From: Planctomycetales bacterium
GTDB lineage: Bacteria; Planctomycetota; Planctomycetia; Pirellulales; Pirellulaceae
Reading direction: 5' to 3'
DNA length: 64,000 bases
NCBI GenBank assembly: GCA_020427005.1
Contig: JAGQOY010000002.1
Location: 1 to 64,000 of the forward strand
Shown here: in pieces, positions 42,638-52,183 of the stretch
How positions within the stretch are numbered: the stretch's first letter is position 1
How the letters are laid out: the number at the start of each line of letters is the position of its first letter
The notes under the pieces: generated by a model
What the model was told of the DNA's origin: nothing
Database searches by the model: none
The model's input: only the letters and a program-made list of their open reading frames with translations
Made by a program: the position numbers and the translations under genes

Positions 42638-43375
42638 ATGTTGGAACTTGAAAATATCTCCAAGCGTTACGGCGATTTGACCGTCCTGGAACCAACCACT
42701 CTGTCGATCGCCAAGGGGCAGACTGTTGTGCTCATAGGTCCTAGCGGCTGTGGAAAATCGACACTTTTGCGAATGATCATAGGATTGATTACGCCAGATA
42801 GTGGACATGTGAAACTGGATGGAACTCTACTGACGTCCGAGACGGTCAATACTTTGCGTCATTCGATGGGATACGTCCTACAAGATGGTGGACTGTTTCC
42901 GCACCTATCCGCTTACGATAACGTAGCCATCATGGCTCGCCATCTTGAACGCTGGAACAACAATGAGATACATGCTCGTATCGAACAATTGGCCGCTCTA
43001 ACCAAATTGCCCATTGAATTGTTAAGTCGATTTCCGGGGCAGATATCTGGTGGGCAACGCCAACGAGTGGCAATCATGCGTGGATTGATGTTGGATCCAC
43101 CGGTCCTTTTATTGGACGAACCAATGGGCGCACTCGATCCGTTGGTGCGTTACGATCTGCAGGAAGACCTTAAGGAAATCTTCCGTAACCTACAGAAGAC
43201 AGTAGTGTTGGTAACACACGATATGGGTGAGGCAGCTTTTTTCGCGAATGATGTACTCCTGATGGCTCATGGCAAAATTGCCCAGCGTGGAGCCATCGAA
43301 GATTTCCTAGACTCGCCTGCCAGTGATTTTGTATCGCGATTTATTCGCGCACAGCGGTTTCCAAAGCTGAACTGA
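42638..43375 (+). CDS. ABC transporter ATPase, glycine betaine/osmoprotectant type
   Basis: The 245-residue protein has Walker A GPSGCGKST near 35, the Q-loop VLQDGGLFPHLS near 80, the signature SGGQRQR near 135, Walker B VLLLDEPMGALDP near 152, and the switch histidine VTHDMGEA near 190. The DGGLFPHLSAYDNVA form is typical of OpuA/OpuC/ProV-like ATPases for betaine, choline or carnitine. No CBS domains follow, unlike many such ATPases. It is translationally close to the upstream lipid gene (four bases) and is followed by the fused binding-protein/permease gene. Confidence 0.92.
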   Translation: MLELENISKRYGDLTVLEPTTLSIAKGQTVVLIGPSGCGKSTLLRMIIGLITPDSGHVKLDGTLLTSETVNTLRHSMGYVLQDGGLFPHLSAYDNVAIMARHLERWNNNEIHARIEQLAALTKLPIELLSRFPGQISGGQRQRVAIMRGLMLDPPVLLLDEPMGALDPLVRYDLQEDLKEIFRNLQKTVVLVTHDMGEAAFFANDVLLMAHGKIAQRGAIEDFLDSPASDFVSRFIRAQRFPKLN

Positions 43376-43438
43376 ACTGCTCGCAATCGCTCGCAGAAAT
43401 CCTTGGTATTTCATTGGACCGCACACGGTATATCGCAT

Positions 43439-44977
43439 ATGAGAATCTGTTTTTTCAATCAAATCCTTAACAGAGTTGTCCTAACCTGGCTGGTCCTTAG
43501 TTGTGGTTGGTGGATACAGGCCCAAGATCCTGTTCGCATCGGTTCCAAAAGTTTCACGGAATCGGTGGTACTTGGCGAAATGTTATGCACTTTGGCTCGA
43601 CATGAACACTTGCCGGTTCATCATCGCAGTGAATTAGGGGGTACGCAGTTTCTTTGGCAGGCTCTTCTAAAGAATGAAATCGACGCATATGTCGAATATT
43701 CAGGAACGTTGTCCGAAGAGATTTTTGCTGGTCAAGGCGTTTTTGGCTTGGAAAGTATTCGCGAGGAATTGGCTGATAGCGGAATTCGGATGAGCCAACC
43801 TCTCGGGTTTAACAATTCGTATGCGTTGGGTATGAAGCGTGCTCGCGCTGCCGAATTGAATTTGACCAAGATGTCTCAGCTACATGCGTTTCCAGAACTC
43901 CGATACGGGTTTGGTGATGAATTCATAGAACGTCGGGACGGATGGCAGGGCTTGAAAGCCAAATACAGAATTCCCATTGAAGAAACTAGGTCCCTAGATC
44001 ATGCGCTAGCCTACCGTGGCATTCAGGCAGGATCGCTTGACGTGATCGACATATACTCGACGGATGCCGAGGTAGTTTCCTATGACTTAACCGTCTTGGA
44101 GGATGACCTCGCCTATTTCCCGACCTACGAAGCGGTGGTTCTCTATCGTGTGGATTTGGCAAATCGTTACCCCAAGTTTGTCGAACGCGTGGAGTCGTTG
44201 GCTGGAGTCATCGACAACCACTCGATGGCGGAGCTAAATCAACAAGCACGCATTAATCGCAAGCCTGAGTCGATAGTGGCGGCCACCTTCCTGCATGATC
44301 GCTTCGACACCACGATTGAAATTCCAAGCATTCAACAACAGATTGCCGCGAGGCGATGGCAAAAGTTCTTTGTCAACGCCCGAGAACATTGTTTTCTGGT
44401 TTTTGTATCGCTGTCACTCGCAATATTAGTATCTGTGCCACTGGGAATAGTGGCTTATAAATTTCCGCACTGGGGAGGTTGGATACTTGGCGTCGTCGGT
44501 ATTATCCAAACCATTCCCTCCATGGCGCTCTTAGTGCTCGTGATTCCCATCTTGGGGTTAGGGGCAGCTCCAGCAATTCTGGCTTTGTTCTTGTATAGCC
44601 TACTACCCATCGTACGTGGCACGCACACTGGGTTGTCATCACTTTCTCCCAGCATTCACGAATCGGCGTTGGCCTTGGGGTTGCCATCGGCCGCCCGCCT
44701 CCGATTGATTGAATTGCCCCTCGCTTCTCAGGCGATTCTTTCGGGCATTAAGACTTCGGCTGTTATCAACGTCGGAACGGCCACCATTGGAGCACTTATA
44801 GGTGCGGGAGGGTTTGGCCAACCCATCATCACCGGCATCCGCTTGTCGGATTTTTGGTTGATTCTCCAGGGAGCTATCCCCGCAGCTGTTTTTGCCCTGT
44901 TGGTGCAAGCGTTGTTTAGTTGGGCTGAGATGCACTTAGTACCTGCTGGTCTCCGAATTCAGCCATCTTCGGAATGA
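43439..44977 (+). CDS. Fused glycine-betaine-type binding protein and permease
   Basis: The product (about 512 residues from ATG 43439) starts with a signal peptide (ILNRVVLTWLVLSCGWWIQAQ, cleaved near 29). Residues about 30-300 are an OpuAC/OsmX-like substrate-binding domain, with RIGSKSFTESVVLGEM, an ELGGTQFLWQAL and an YVEYSGTL motif. Residues about 325-500 are an OpuAB/ProW-like permease with about six helices and the EAA-like ESALALGLPSAARLRLIELP segment. The binding domain is in front of the permease, the reverse of the usual OpuABC fusion. The protein should import betaine, choline or a related osmolyte with the ATPase 63 bp upstream. A longer frame starts at TTG 43403; neither start has a clear ribosome-binding site. 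Confidence 0.9.
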   Translation: MRICFFNQILNRVVLTWLVLSCGWWIQAQDPVRIGSKSFTESVVLGEMLCTLARHEHLPVHHRSELGGTQFLWQALLKNEIDAYVEYSGTLSEEIFAGQGVFGLESIREELADSGIRMSQPLGFNNSYALGMKRARAAELNLTKMSQLHAFPELRYGFGDEFIERRDGWQGLKAKYRIPIEETRSLDHALAYRGIQAGSLDVIDIYSTDAEVVSYDLTVLEDDLAYFPTYEAVVLYRVDLANRYPKFVERVESLAGVIDNHSMAELNQQARINRKPESIVAATFLHDRFDTTIEIPSIQQQIAARRWQKFFVNAREHCFLVFVSLSLAILVSVPLGIVAYKFPHWGGWILGVVGIIQTIPSMALLVLVIPILGLGAAPAILALFLYSLLPIVRGTHTGLSSLSPSIHESALALGLPSAARLRLIELPLASQAILSGIKTSAVINVGTATIGALIGAGGFGQPIITGIRLSDFWLILQGAIPAAVFALLVQALFSWAEMHLVPAGLRIQPSSE

Positions 44978-45136
44978 GTATGCCGCAGATCATTTACATA
45001 CGCCCACAGCGATTTTTTGATTAAGACCGTGCCAGCTCTAAAAGTTTAGGATGTCGATCCATTCTGGATCTTGGAGATTAGTTATATTGGAAAATGCTGC
45101 CATCTAAATGAAGGCTTGCGAACTCAACACCCCCCG

Positions 45137-46018
45137 ATGAATATTGCGAGACGGTTCATGTTCAGAGTCACACTGCTAGCTTGTCTAATTTTCTGCTTTA
45201 CAAGTGAATGCGTTTTTTCCCAGAAAGAAGTTACCTTGTGGGAAAATGGTGTTCCGGGGGCGGCGGTTGGCTTAGGGGATGAATCTGTGAGGATAACCGA
45301 GAGTGGCGAACGCGTAGTGTCCAACGTGCATTCACCAACTCTAACCATCTATCTTCCAGAAACAGGGAAGGGCAATGGCTCAGCCTTGATTATTGCTCCA
45401 GGTGGAGGGCATCGTGAGTTATGGACAGATCACGAAGGACACAATTGGGCAAAGCTTCTAAGTGCTCATGGGGTGGTTGCTTGCGTGCTCAAATATCGGT
45501 TGGCCCAGACGGTTGGCGCGAACTATACGGTTGATGAGCACGCTTTGGCTGACATGCAGCGGGCTATTCGATGGGTGCGATATAAAGCCAAAGAATGGAA
45601 TGTTGACCCATTGCGGGTCGGAGTGGCGGGGTTTTCCGCAGGCGGCGAAGTTGCGGGGCTAGCAGCCATTCGGTTTGATGCTGGCGATTCCACCAGCCTA
45701 GACCCAATTGAACGTGAAAGTTCTCGACCGGGCTACCATGCTTTAATCTATCCAGGGCGCTCCAGTCGGCTGGAACCCAATGCTGGGACTCCGCCCGTCT
45801 TCATCGTATGCGGATATAAGGACCGGCCTGATATCTCTAAAGGAATGGCCGAACTGTACTTGAAGTACAAAGAATTGGACATAGCGGCAGAATTGCACAT
45901 TTACGCCAATGCTGGGCACGGCTTTGGCGTGCGGGAAAAAAATACTGGTTCCGTTAGTAGTTGGCCGGTTCGCTTTGAGGAATGGCTAGCAGAACTCAAA
46001 TTCAATCCTGCTCTCTAG
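45137..46018 (+). CDS. Exported alpha/beta-hydrolase (esterase-like)
   Basis: From ATG 45137 the product has 293 residues and a signal peptide ending near CVFSQ (residue 29). The body matches the BD-FAE/esterase D group: LIIAPGGGHRELW (oxyanion region, HGGGH-like GGGH), RIGVAGFSAGGEVAGLAA with nucleophile Ser of G-F-S-A-G near 178, and a terminal NAGHGFGVRE His near 270. These exported esterases remove acyl groups from plant or algal sugars in many planctomycetes. The longer frame from TTG 45071 is less likely. The substrate is unknown. Confidence 0.87.
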   Translation: MNIARRFMFRVTLLACLIFCFTSECVFSQKEVTLWENGVPGAAVGLGDESVRITESGERVVSNVHSPTLTIYLPETGKGNGSALIIAPGGGHRELWTDHEGHNWAKLLSAHGVVACVLKYRLAQTVGANYTVDEHALADMQRAIRWVRYKAKEWNVDPLRVGVAGFSAGGEVAGLAAIRFDAGDSTSLDPIERESSRPGYHALIYPGRSSRLEPNAGTPPVFIVCGYKDRPDISKGMAELYLKYKELDIAAELHIYANAGHGFGVREKNTGSVSSWPVRFEEWLAELKFNPAL

Positions 46019-46064
46019 CCGATTAGTAAAAATTGGTGAAGTCTCGCGTCATTTTCGGCGGTCG

Positions 46065-46538
46065 ATGGAATCTATATTACTATCGACAACTCAAATGTAT
46101 TGTAGTGCGAAATCATGCGAGCATTCTCTAGTGCCCGCTGGTTCCGAACATGTGGGGCTCGTGCCGATGATCATCAACTGGTATGTGGGCTGGATATTAC
46201 TTCTTACTGCGTTTATATCAGGCGCGGCCATCGGATTGGGGTTTCATCATGAGCAATTTTTAGGTGGCTACAATTCTTTTCGCCGACGTCTTCTGCGCCT
46301 AGGGCATATTGCCCAGGCAGCCCTTGGGATGCTCAACGTTCTGTTTTCCATAGCCGTAATGCCGGATGACACGCCGCGAGGATATGCGGCTTCGTTCGGC
46401 TGGATGATGGGTGGAATCTCCATGCCGCTCGTCTGCTTCTTGGCCGCGTGGTGGAAACCTCTGCGACATTTGTTTTTTATCCCTGTCACGGCTCTTTTGA
46501 CTGCAGTAATACTGACATTAATCATAGGCCCGAGATGA
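46065..46538 (+). CDS. Unknown small membrane protein
   Basis: The product is up to 157 residues; ATG 46167 would give 123 residues beginning MIINWYVGWILLLT and is equally plausible. It has four hydrophobic segments in the C-terminal 120 residues (WILLLTAFISGAAIGLGF, LGHIAQAALGMLNVLFSIAV, GWMMGGISMPLVCFLAAWW, FIPVTALLTAVILTLII). No family is recognised. Its stop overlaps the start of the radical SAM gene by ATGA, so the two are probably translationally coupled and may work together, for example as a membrane anchor or substrate holder. Confidence 0.7.
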   Translation: MESILLSTTQMYCSAKSCEHSLVPAGSEHVGLVPMIINWYVGWILLLTAFISGAAIGLGFHHEQFLGGYNSFRRRLLRLGHIAQAALGMLNVLFSIAVMPDDTPRGYAASFGWMMGGISMPLVCFLAAWWKPLRHLFFIPVTALLTAVILTLIIGPR

Positions 46539-47848
46539 AGATTGGCTTGTTGGCGCTAAGCGGCTTGCGGGCCCACGATCCGGAGTTGTTGGCTCTTGGC
46601 ATGACGTTGCCCGGCGTAATAGAACGAGGCAAGGTACTTAAGGCATTACCGAGTCTTGGCTTGCTTTACTTGGCTGCCCTTACCCCAGAAGGGCACGATA
46701 TACGTTACTTCGAGACTGAGGGTGAGGGTTGGGAGCCAGATGAACTGTATAGCTGTGACCTAGTAGCTATCAATACATTCTCAGCACAAGTATTTGAAGC
46801 CTACGCTATTGCAGATCGTCTACGTGCGGCTGGAGTAGTTGTGGCTATGGGAGGTTTGCATGTCACTGTCGAACCTCATGAGGCCCTTGCGCATGCTGAC
46901 ATAGTCGTACTGGGAGAAGGCGAAAAGTGTTGGGCAAACGTCGTGCAGGCGGTTCAAGCTGGGAACTTTCAGCCAGTTTGGGACTTTCGCAGTGCGCCGC
47001 CCGTTGACGTGAGTGAACTACCAATACCGCGGTACGATTTGTTGCAAAACCGTCCGTATACGCGATACCCTGTACAAACGACGAGAGGATGTCCGTGGCG
47101 TTGCGAGTTTTGCGCATCGAACGTCATGTTCAATCACCCCTATCGAAAACGGCCCGTCCAGCAAGTCATGCGAGACATTGATTTCATTTGTTCTACCCAC
47201 AAACGCCCGTTCATCGAATTTGCAGATGACAATACTTTTGTGGATCATGATTGGGGCAAGGATCTTTGCCGGGCATTGATTCCGAGACGAATTAAGTGGT
47301 TCACCGAAACAGATATTTCGTTGGCCCAGAATTCTGAGCTATTGCAGCTGATGAGGCGAGCTCGTTGCCAGCAAGTCCTTATTGGATTGGAGTCTCCTGA
47401 AAAGGAAAGTTTGAATGGCATCGAATGCAGAGCGAATTTCAAGCATCGACAGGAGCAGGACTACATTACAGCGATCCGAACCATCCAAGAACACGGAATC
47501 ACGGTAAATGGATGCTTCATTTTGGGGCTCGATAATCACGATGAGACGATATTTGAGCAGGTCTATGAGTTTGCCACTCGGGCGGAGCTCTGGGAAGTTC
47601 AGATTACAGTGCTAACACCATTTCCCGGTACGCCACTCTACGCTCGGTTCTCGCAAGCCGGTCGAATTCTGCAACCGGGTCGATGGGACCTGTGCACGCT
47701 ATTTGATGTAAACTTTCAGCCCGCAAAAATGTCCGTGGATCAACTGAGATCCGGCATGCGGTGGTTGGCAGCCAAACTTTATAGTGCCGAAGGAATTGCG
47801 AATCGACGCAGGACCTTTTTTGAGAATGTTCCCATTGCTTTTAAGTAG
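46535..47848 (+). CDS. B12-binding radical SAM protein
   Basis: The 437-residue product has a B12-binding-like N-terminal Rossmann region with NTFSAQVFEAY and AMGGLHVTVEPHEAL around 75-125 and GEGEKCW near 130, then the radical SAM core starting at about 190. The cluster motif is CPWRCEFC (CX3CX2C), followed by FIEFADDNTFVD near 227, LIGLESPEKES near 287, and NGCFILGLDNHDE near 327. This BchE/P-methyltransferase-like group methylates, cyclises or modifies lipids and cofactors. The missing DXHXXG in the B12 part suggests base-off binding by another mode. ATG 46535 overlaps the upstream membrane protein stop. Substrate unknown. Confidence 0.9.
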   Translation: MKIGLLALSGLRAHDPELLALGMTLPGVIERGKVLKALPSLGLLYLAALTPEGHDIRYFETEGEGWEPDELYSCDLVAINTFSAQVFEAYAIADRLRAAGVVVAMGGLHVTVEPHEALAHADIVVLGEGEKCWANVVQAVQAGNFQPVWDFRSAPPVDVSELPIPRYDLLQNRPYTRYPVQTTRGCPWRCEFCASNVMFNHPYRKRPVQQVMRDIDFICSTHKRPFIEFADDNTFVDHDWGKDLCRALIPRRIKWFTETDISLAQNSELLQLMRRARCQQVLIGLESPEKESLNGIECRANFKHRQEQDYITAIRTIQEHGITVNGCFILGLDNHDETIFEQVYEFATRAELWEVQITVLTPFPGTPLYARFSQAGRILQPGRWDLCTLFDVNFQPAKMSVDQLRSGMRWLAAKLYSAEGIANRRRTFFENVPIAFK

Positions 47849-47991
47849 TTTTTGGGAGTCGTTCAACGAATACTGATAGGCTTTCGGTCGGATAGGCTTT
47901 CCAGCTTATCAGCAAAAAGACTCTCCGGAAGCCCTTCCTACTTTTCCCAATCGGACTCCTATTATTGAGCGACTCCCTGGCATGTATATCT

Positions 47992-50406
47992 TCAATTGGA
48001 GCCATTCAAAAAGTATTCAAAGAAGTCGTAGATCACTGCATTCGATGCTTCAGTAGGGTCGTGGGCTGGACGGTTTGTCATGGCAACACGATCTTGGTAG
48101 CCAAGTATTTCATTAATGGCTCGAGTGTGATTCAAAGCCTGCCAACGATGAGGTGGATCTTCGGATCCGCCGGATACTAGAAACGGTCGCGGTGCCATCA
48201 ACGCATGAAGCTCATGAAGATCATGCCCTTCTCGTACTAGTTGCGGGTAGAGGCCTTGGGCTGGATTGTCACTGCTTATCATGCCCCGTTTTCGCCAAGG
48301 TGGAGGATGGTAACCCAAATACCAGGGCTCCCAGTAATTGATGCTGGGTCGGCTGGAGTCGAAAACTATGCCGGGATCGGACCATGCAGCACAGGCGAAT
48401 TTGTCAAATAAACAAGCGGCGAACATTGCCCATTTACCCCCAAACGAATGCCCGACAATGCCGATTCGCTTCGCATCGACGTCAGGTCGGTTGGCCAAAA
48501 CCGTCCATCCGCAGGCTGCAGCGTAACCGAGCATGGATAGAGGAGCCACTTCGCAGTTCTCCAAACTCGGGTAATACAATGCGTAGGTTTGCGCCTGCGT
48601 GGCTTCCGTCGTACCTAACGACAAAACTACGAAGCCGCGACGGACGAGTTGAAGACCAAAGTCTCTGAGTGGTTTGCCTTGGCCTATTGAGGTTTCCGGT
48701 TCGTAGTAAACGGTCACTACTGCGGGATGTGGCCCAGTACCTTCGGGGATCAACAAATACGCTTCAGTAAGCTCATTCGGAGTCCAAGAGAAACGGATCT
48801 TTTGCTTTACAAATCCCTCTTCGGTTGAGGTAGCTAGCACTTCGACCGGAATTTGGGCTGGGATCTCTGGCCAATTTCCAAGCCAGTTTTGCCATTGTTG
48901 GACGATTTCAGACCTTCGCCGTCCCCATTGCTCAGTATCCGTCACCATGCGACCGTCCGCAAATTTCATCAACGAGCCAAACTTTCCCATTTCATTGACA
49001 ATTTCGCTGGGTGGGCTGAAATACGGCCTAATGGCCTCCCAATTCGAAGTCTGTGAGTTTTTGTGAGAGAGTAATTTGTTTTCTTGGTTCCAATGAATTT
49101 TTACGACATGGACGCTATTGTTACTACCATGGACCTCGGCGCCCTCCGGCTGCATCCATTCGGCCGCTGTGATCCAAGTTTCGTAGGGAGTAACATCCGT
49201 GACGCCGAAATTCCCGAGGCGCGCACCTCGCTCAGGTACAACAATTTGTTCGCTGCTACGAATGACCCTCAATTCATTGGGGTCGATTCGAGCCATTACC
49301 AAGGGAGCTCGGTGCCGAAATACATGATCGTTGTCTAAGCCACGACGCGTATAGACCAAAAATAATCCGCTGCTGTGCGCAACCCAGTGTTGCTGCGTGT
49401 TGTAGTTGCCAAGCAATTCACCATTATCAAAACGCCATGCTTCTGGCGGTGAGAAGTTCAGTCCGTCCTCGCTTGAACAGACGTAAGCTTGTTGGTCATT
49501 TCGCAGTGTTAAAAAGAAACGGCCCTGAAAAAAGGCCAACGAAGGTTCCGCTAAACCACGATCTACTGGGACGGTCATTTCGTTGCCATGCTCAACGAAT
49601 ACCAATATTTGACCGTCAAAATGGCAGCGACACACGGTTACCGAATACTGTGTTTCCGCTGGACGTTTGTAGTAAATTGGTAACAGGATATCTCCATTGG
49701 GAAGGTCGATTCGTTGACCGCTACCTGCACCCGCATTCGCAAACTTTTGTTCGCGTGGCAATTGGAGAACTCGCCATGGATTCCAGGTTTGACTTGTTGT
49801 ATCAAATGTAGCGTAGGCCACTCCGCGAGGCCGTTCCTTCAAAACATGGTTGTCCCGATACCAAACCGTTTGGCCGGTACCGAGCAAGGTTGCGGAGTGA
49901 GCGTGCCAGCGCGGGACAAAGTCACAAACGGTTACCTCGTCTCCCGCACGAAGCAACTCCAATGAGTCTCGTACGTGCAGCGCTTCCGCGTCTTGTGGAA
50001 CCTTTCCGAGCCTACGCCTGAGCATCGATGTCTGCGGTTGTGGAACAGACCAAGAAGCGGAAAGATCGTGACTGACCGTTTGATGTAGTTCATAAAACAC
50101 ATCCGATCCACTCAGCAACAACTTCTGCATCGTCATTACGACGTTGGGGGCATCGGTTGGATTTTCAGCAGTAGCTTGTGGAATGATGCCGGCGCGGGCA
50201 TGCACCCAACAGGTTTGTCCATCGTACCCCGACGATGCCACCGTAGGAGTCAGTGTGTATGAAAGCTCTGACCGAGAGAACTGTGGACTAGATTGAGCAT
50301 GTAGCGAAGCAGTGATGAGGCAAATCTGCGTCAAGACTAGGCAAACGCATATTCCATAATTGCTTATGCGGACTGACCCATACGAAGCGGCGCTGGTGGA
50401 ATTCAC
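47992..50406 (-). CDS. Exported sialidase-like propeller fused to an alpha/beta-hydrolase
   Basis: From GTG 50406 the product has 804 residues. A signal peptide ends near SLHAQ. Residues about 40-440 look like a six-bladed sialidase/neuraminidase-type propeller (YATFDTTSQTWNPWRVLQLP region near 200, quoted as TWNPWRVLQLP; Asp-box-like SSEDGLNF near 300). Residues about 500-800 form an alpha/beta-hydrolase of the acetyl-xylan-esterase/dienelactone type with VGHSFGGKWAMFAA (nucleophile Ser) near 680 and a late His-containing HDLHELHALMAPRPF. GAAAGGAC precedes the GTG, which is one base after the stop of the multiheme gene, so the pair is one operon. The protein may strip sugar and acyl groups from a glycan. 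The longer frame to 50481 is not favoured. Confidence 0.82.
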   Translation of the reverse strand: MNSTSAASYGSVRISNYGICVCLVLTQICLITASLHAQSSPQFSRSELSYTLTPTVASSGYDGQTCWVHARAGIIPQATAENPTDAPNVVMTMQKLLLSGSDVFYELHQTVSHDLSASWSVPQPQTSMLRRRLGKVPQDAEALHVRDSLELLRAGDEVTVCDFVPRWHAHSATLLGTGQTVWYRDNHVLKERPRGVAYATFDTTSQTWNPWRVLQLPREQKFANAGAGSGQRIDLPNGDILLPIYYKRPAETQYSVTVCRCHFDGQILVFVEHGNEMTVPVDRGLAEPSLAFFQGRFFLTLRNDQQAYVCSSEDGLNFSPPEAWRFDNGELLGNYNTQQHWVAHSSGLFLVYTRRGLDNDHVFRHRAPLVMARIDPNELRVIRSSEQIVVPERGARLGNFGVTDVTPYETWITAAEWMQPEGAEVHGSNNSVHVVKIHWNQENKLLSHKNSQTSNWEAIRPYFSPPSEIVNEMGKFGSLMKFADGRMVTDTEQWGRRRSEIVQQWQNWLGNWPEIPAQIPVEVLATSTEEGFVKQKIRFSWTPNELTEAYLLIPEGTGPHPAVVTVYYEPETSIGQGKPLRDFGLQLVRRGFVVLSLGTTEATQAQTYALYYPSLENCEVAPLSMLGYAAACGWTVLANRPDVDAKRIGIVGHSFGGKWAMFAACLFDKFACAAWSDPGIVFDSSRPSINYWEPWYLGYHPPPWRKRGMISSDNPAQGLYPQLVREGHDLHELHALMAPRPFLVSGGSEDPPHRWQALNHTRAINEILGYQDRVAMTNRPAHDPTEASNAVIYDFFEYFLNGSN

Positions 50407-50407
50407 C

Positions 50408-52183
50408 CTAGTCCTTTCCTGAATGTTTGACTTGTTCCCAATAAGTTTCGAAATTGAATTCTGGGCTATTGTCCAAATCATGACACGTACGACATTTTTC
50501 GTCGGCTTTGGCCAGGGGCAATTTCATTTGCTCTCGCAATTCGAGCAACTGACTGTTTTCAATATCAATTTCTCCGTTCTCGGCTGCCACATGGTTGGCT
50601 CCTGGACCATGACAGTTTTCACAACCGCTACCGGAAAGCATGGGAGTAACGTCGGGGCCAGTCCAGGCCGAGACATAGGGATAGTAAAATTCGACGTTCC
50701 ATCCAGTCACATGGCAGCTGATACATTCCGGGTCATGGTGCCGCTCGATGGCTCCTCGGTCGTTGGACGGATGAATGATCGATTCGGTCGCATGTGCATG
50801 GGTTGTTCCTTCCCACACCTCAAATGCCGATGTGTGGCATTCCGCGCAAGATTCGGAGCCCACGAATTTTCTGCCAGATGGATGTAGTGATGAAGGGGCC
50901 GCACCGAGTGCTTCTGGTCCTTCGTTTTTTAACCTTTCCTGGTACTCGGCGAAAACCTGCAGCATCCGAGCTGAGTCTTCAAATTGAGATGAAATGGCAA
51001 TGCGTTGATATCGCATAGGTGTGGTGGGATCATCAAACAAGCCGACAATACCTGCAAACATCCCTTTGGTTCCCACTTGAACCATTTTGGAAGGAGAATT
51101 CTCAATCTGCTCCATTTCGTAAGTTGGCTCTCCAAATCCACCTGCAGTGACGACCAGATCAAACTTGGGAACCTTTTGGGCTAGTTCACGTGATTCTTCT
51201 AGCGAGGCATGAGCCAATAAGATGAGCGTGGTACAACCTTCGGATTGCAACTTAGTGCTCACTTCTGTTAGCTTCTCGACAGGATCTTGAAAAATGAGAT
51301 CTGAGCTCTGCAGTTTGTTTTTCATTCCAGCTCCCAATGCTGAAGTGATGCCTATTTTTCGGCCACCGACCTCGACAATCTTATATTCCGGGAAAAAACT
51401 GGCATCCAGGACAGCTACGTTGGTCGAGATGAATGGCTTGGTGTTTTGTGCATCGGAACTGGCTGTCTGAACGAGTTCAATAGATGAGAGCAGCAAATCA
51501 TCCACACCTAAGGCAGCTGCCTCGTATCCCATTTTTGAAAATGCTTCGACCGTGGTGTGGAACTTGATTTCGGCTTGCCGCATTGATCGGCGAACCTGGT
51601 TGCCCACGTCACACGGAATGACATTCCATCCTCGATTGCGTAGTTGGCTGATTAGCGTGTCGCGGCGAATGAGTCCTCCCTTTTGACGATCTAGGCCCGT
51701 ACAACCACATGGTTCGAGATAGCCGTGTTGCTGTCCAGTTACGAATATTACGGCAGCAGGCTGAGGCCAGTCTTCCGCAATGCGTTGATTCAATTCGTCA
51801 AAGGTTGCCAGGTTTCCAACACTGGTTGGAGCAGCTTCTTTATTGATGTTCTTGTTCGATGCGACCGTTGAAATCGCATTGGATGTTGTCGGAGATATTT
51901 CGTTGGGAGACGGTTGATTCGAATTTGCAGCCACATGTTCCTTCCCGTGAAGGACGATATTTCCATGTTCATCAATGTTCTCGGGGCTAACTTGGCTTTC
52001 CAGGGTCAATTGCGCTGAGTCTTGTTCAGATTGAACAGACGCTGCTTGACTTTCAGAATCGGATAAATTGGCGTTCGCGTTCGATGGCTGCGATGGCTCT
52101 TTACACCCCAATAAGAGCACCGTGTAGGCTGCTCCTACGATAAGGGTCCGCAACAAAAACGCTTGAGACCTTAAATAGCTCAC
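50408..52183 (-). CDS. Tetraheme lipoprotein with 5-prime-nucleotidase-like domain
   Basis: The 591-residue product (GTG 52183, AGGGAG nine bases upstream) begins with a lipoprotein signal ending LLLGC. A Ser/Gln/Asn-rich linker to about 140 follows. Residues about 140-430 resemble the UshA/5-prime-nucleotidase metallophosphatase fold, with FVTGQQHGYLEPCGC near 148 (metal-ligand motif altered, SoxB-like GYLEPCGC) and GITSALGAGMKN near 275. The last 150 residues carry four CXXCH heme motifs (CAECH, CISCH, CENCH, CRTCH) as in cytochrome c554/NapC-related proteins. It should sit in the periplasm with covalent hemes. The downstream fusion gene starts one base after its stop. The electron partner and substrate are unknown. 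Confidence 0.88.
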   Translation of the reverse strand: MSYLRSQAFLLRTLIVGAAYTVLLLGCKEPSQPSNANANLSDSESQAASVQSEQDSAQLTLESQVSPENIDEHGNIVLHGKEHVAANSNQPSPNEISPTTSNAISTVASNKNINKEAAPTSVGNLATFDELNQRIAEDWPQPAAVIFVTGQQHGYLEPCGCTGLDRQKGGLIRRDTLISQLRNRGWNVIPCDVGNQVRRSMRQAEIKFHTTVEAFSKMGYEAAALGVDDLLLSSIELVQTASSDAQNTKPFISTNVAVLDASFFPEYKIVEVGGRKIGITSALGAGMKNKLQSSDLIFQDPVEKLTEVSTKLQSEGCTTLILLAHASLEESRELAQKVPKFDLVVTAGGFGEPTYEMEQIENSPSKMVQVGTKGMFAGIVGLFDDPTTPMRYQRIAISSQFEDSARMLQVFAEYQERLKNEGPEALGAAPSSLHPSGRKFVGSESCAECHTSAFEVWEGTTHAHATESIIHPSNDRGAIERHHDPECISCHVTGWNVEFYYPYVSAWTGPDVTPMLSGSGCENCHGPGANHVAAENGEIDIENSQLLELREQMKLPLAKADEKCRTCHDLDNSPEFNFETYWEQVKHSGKD

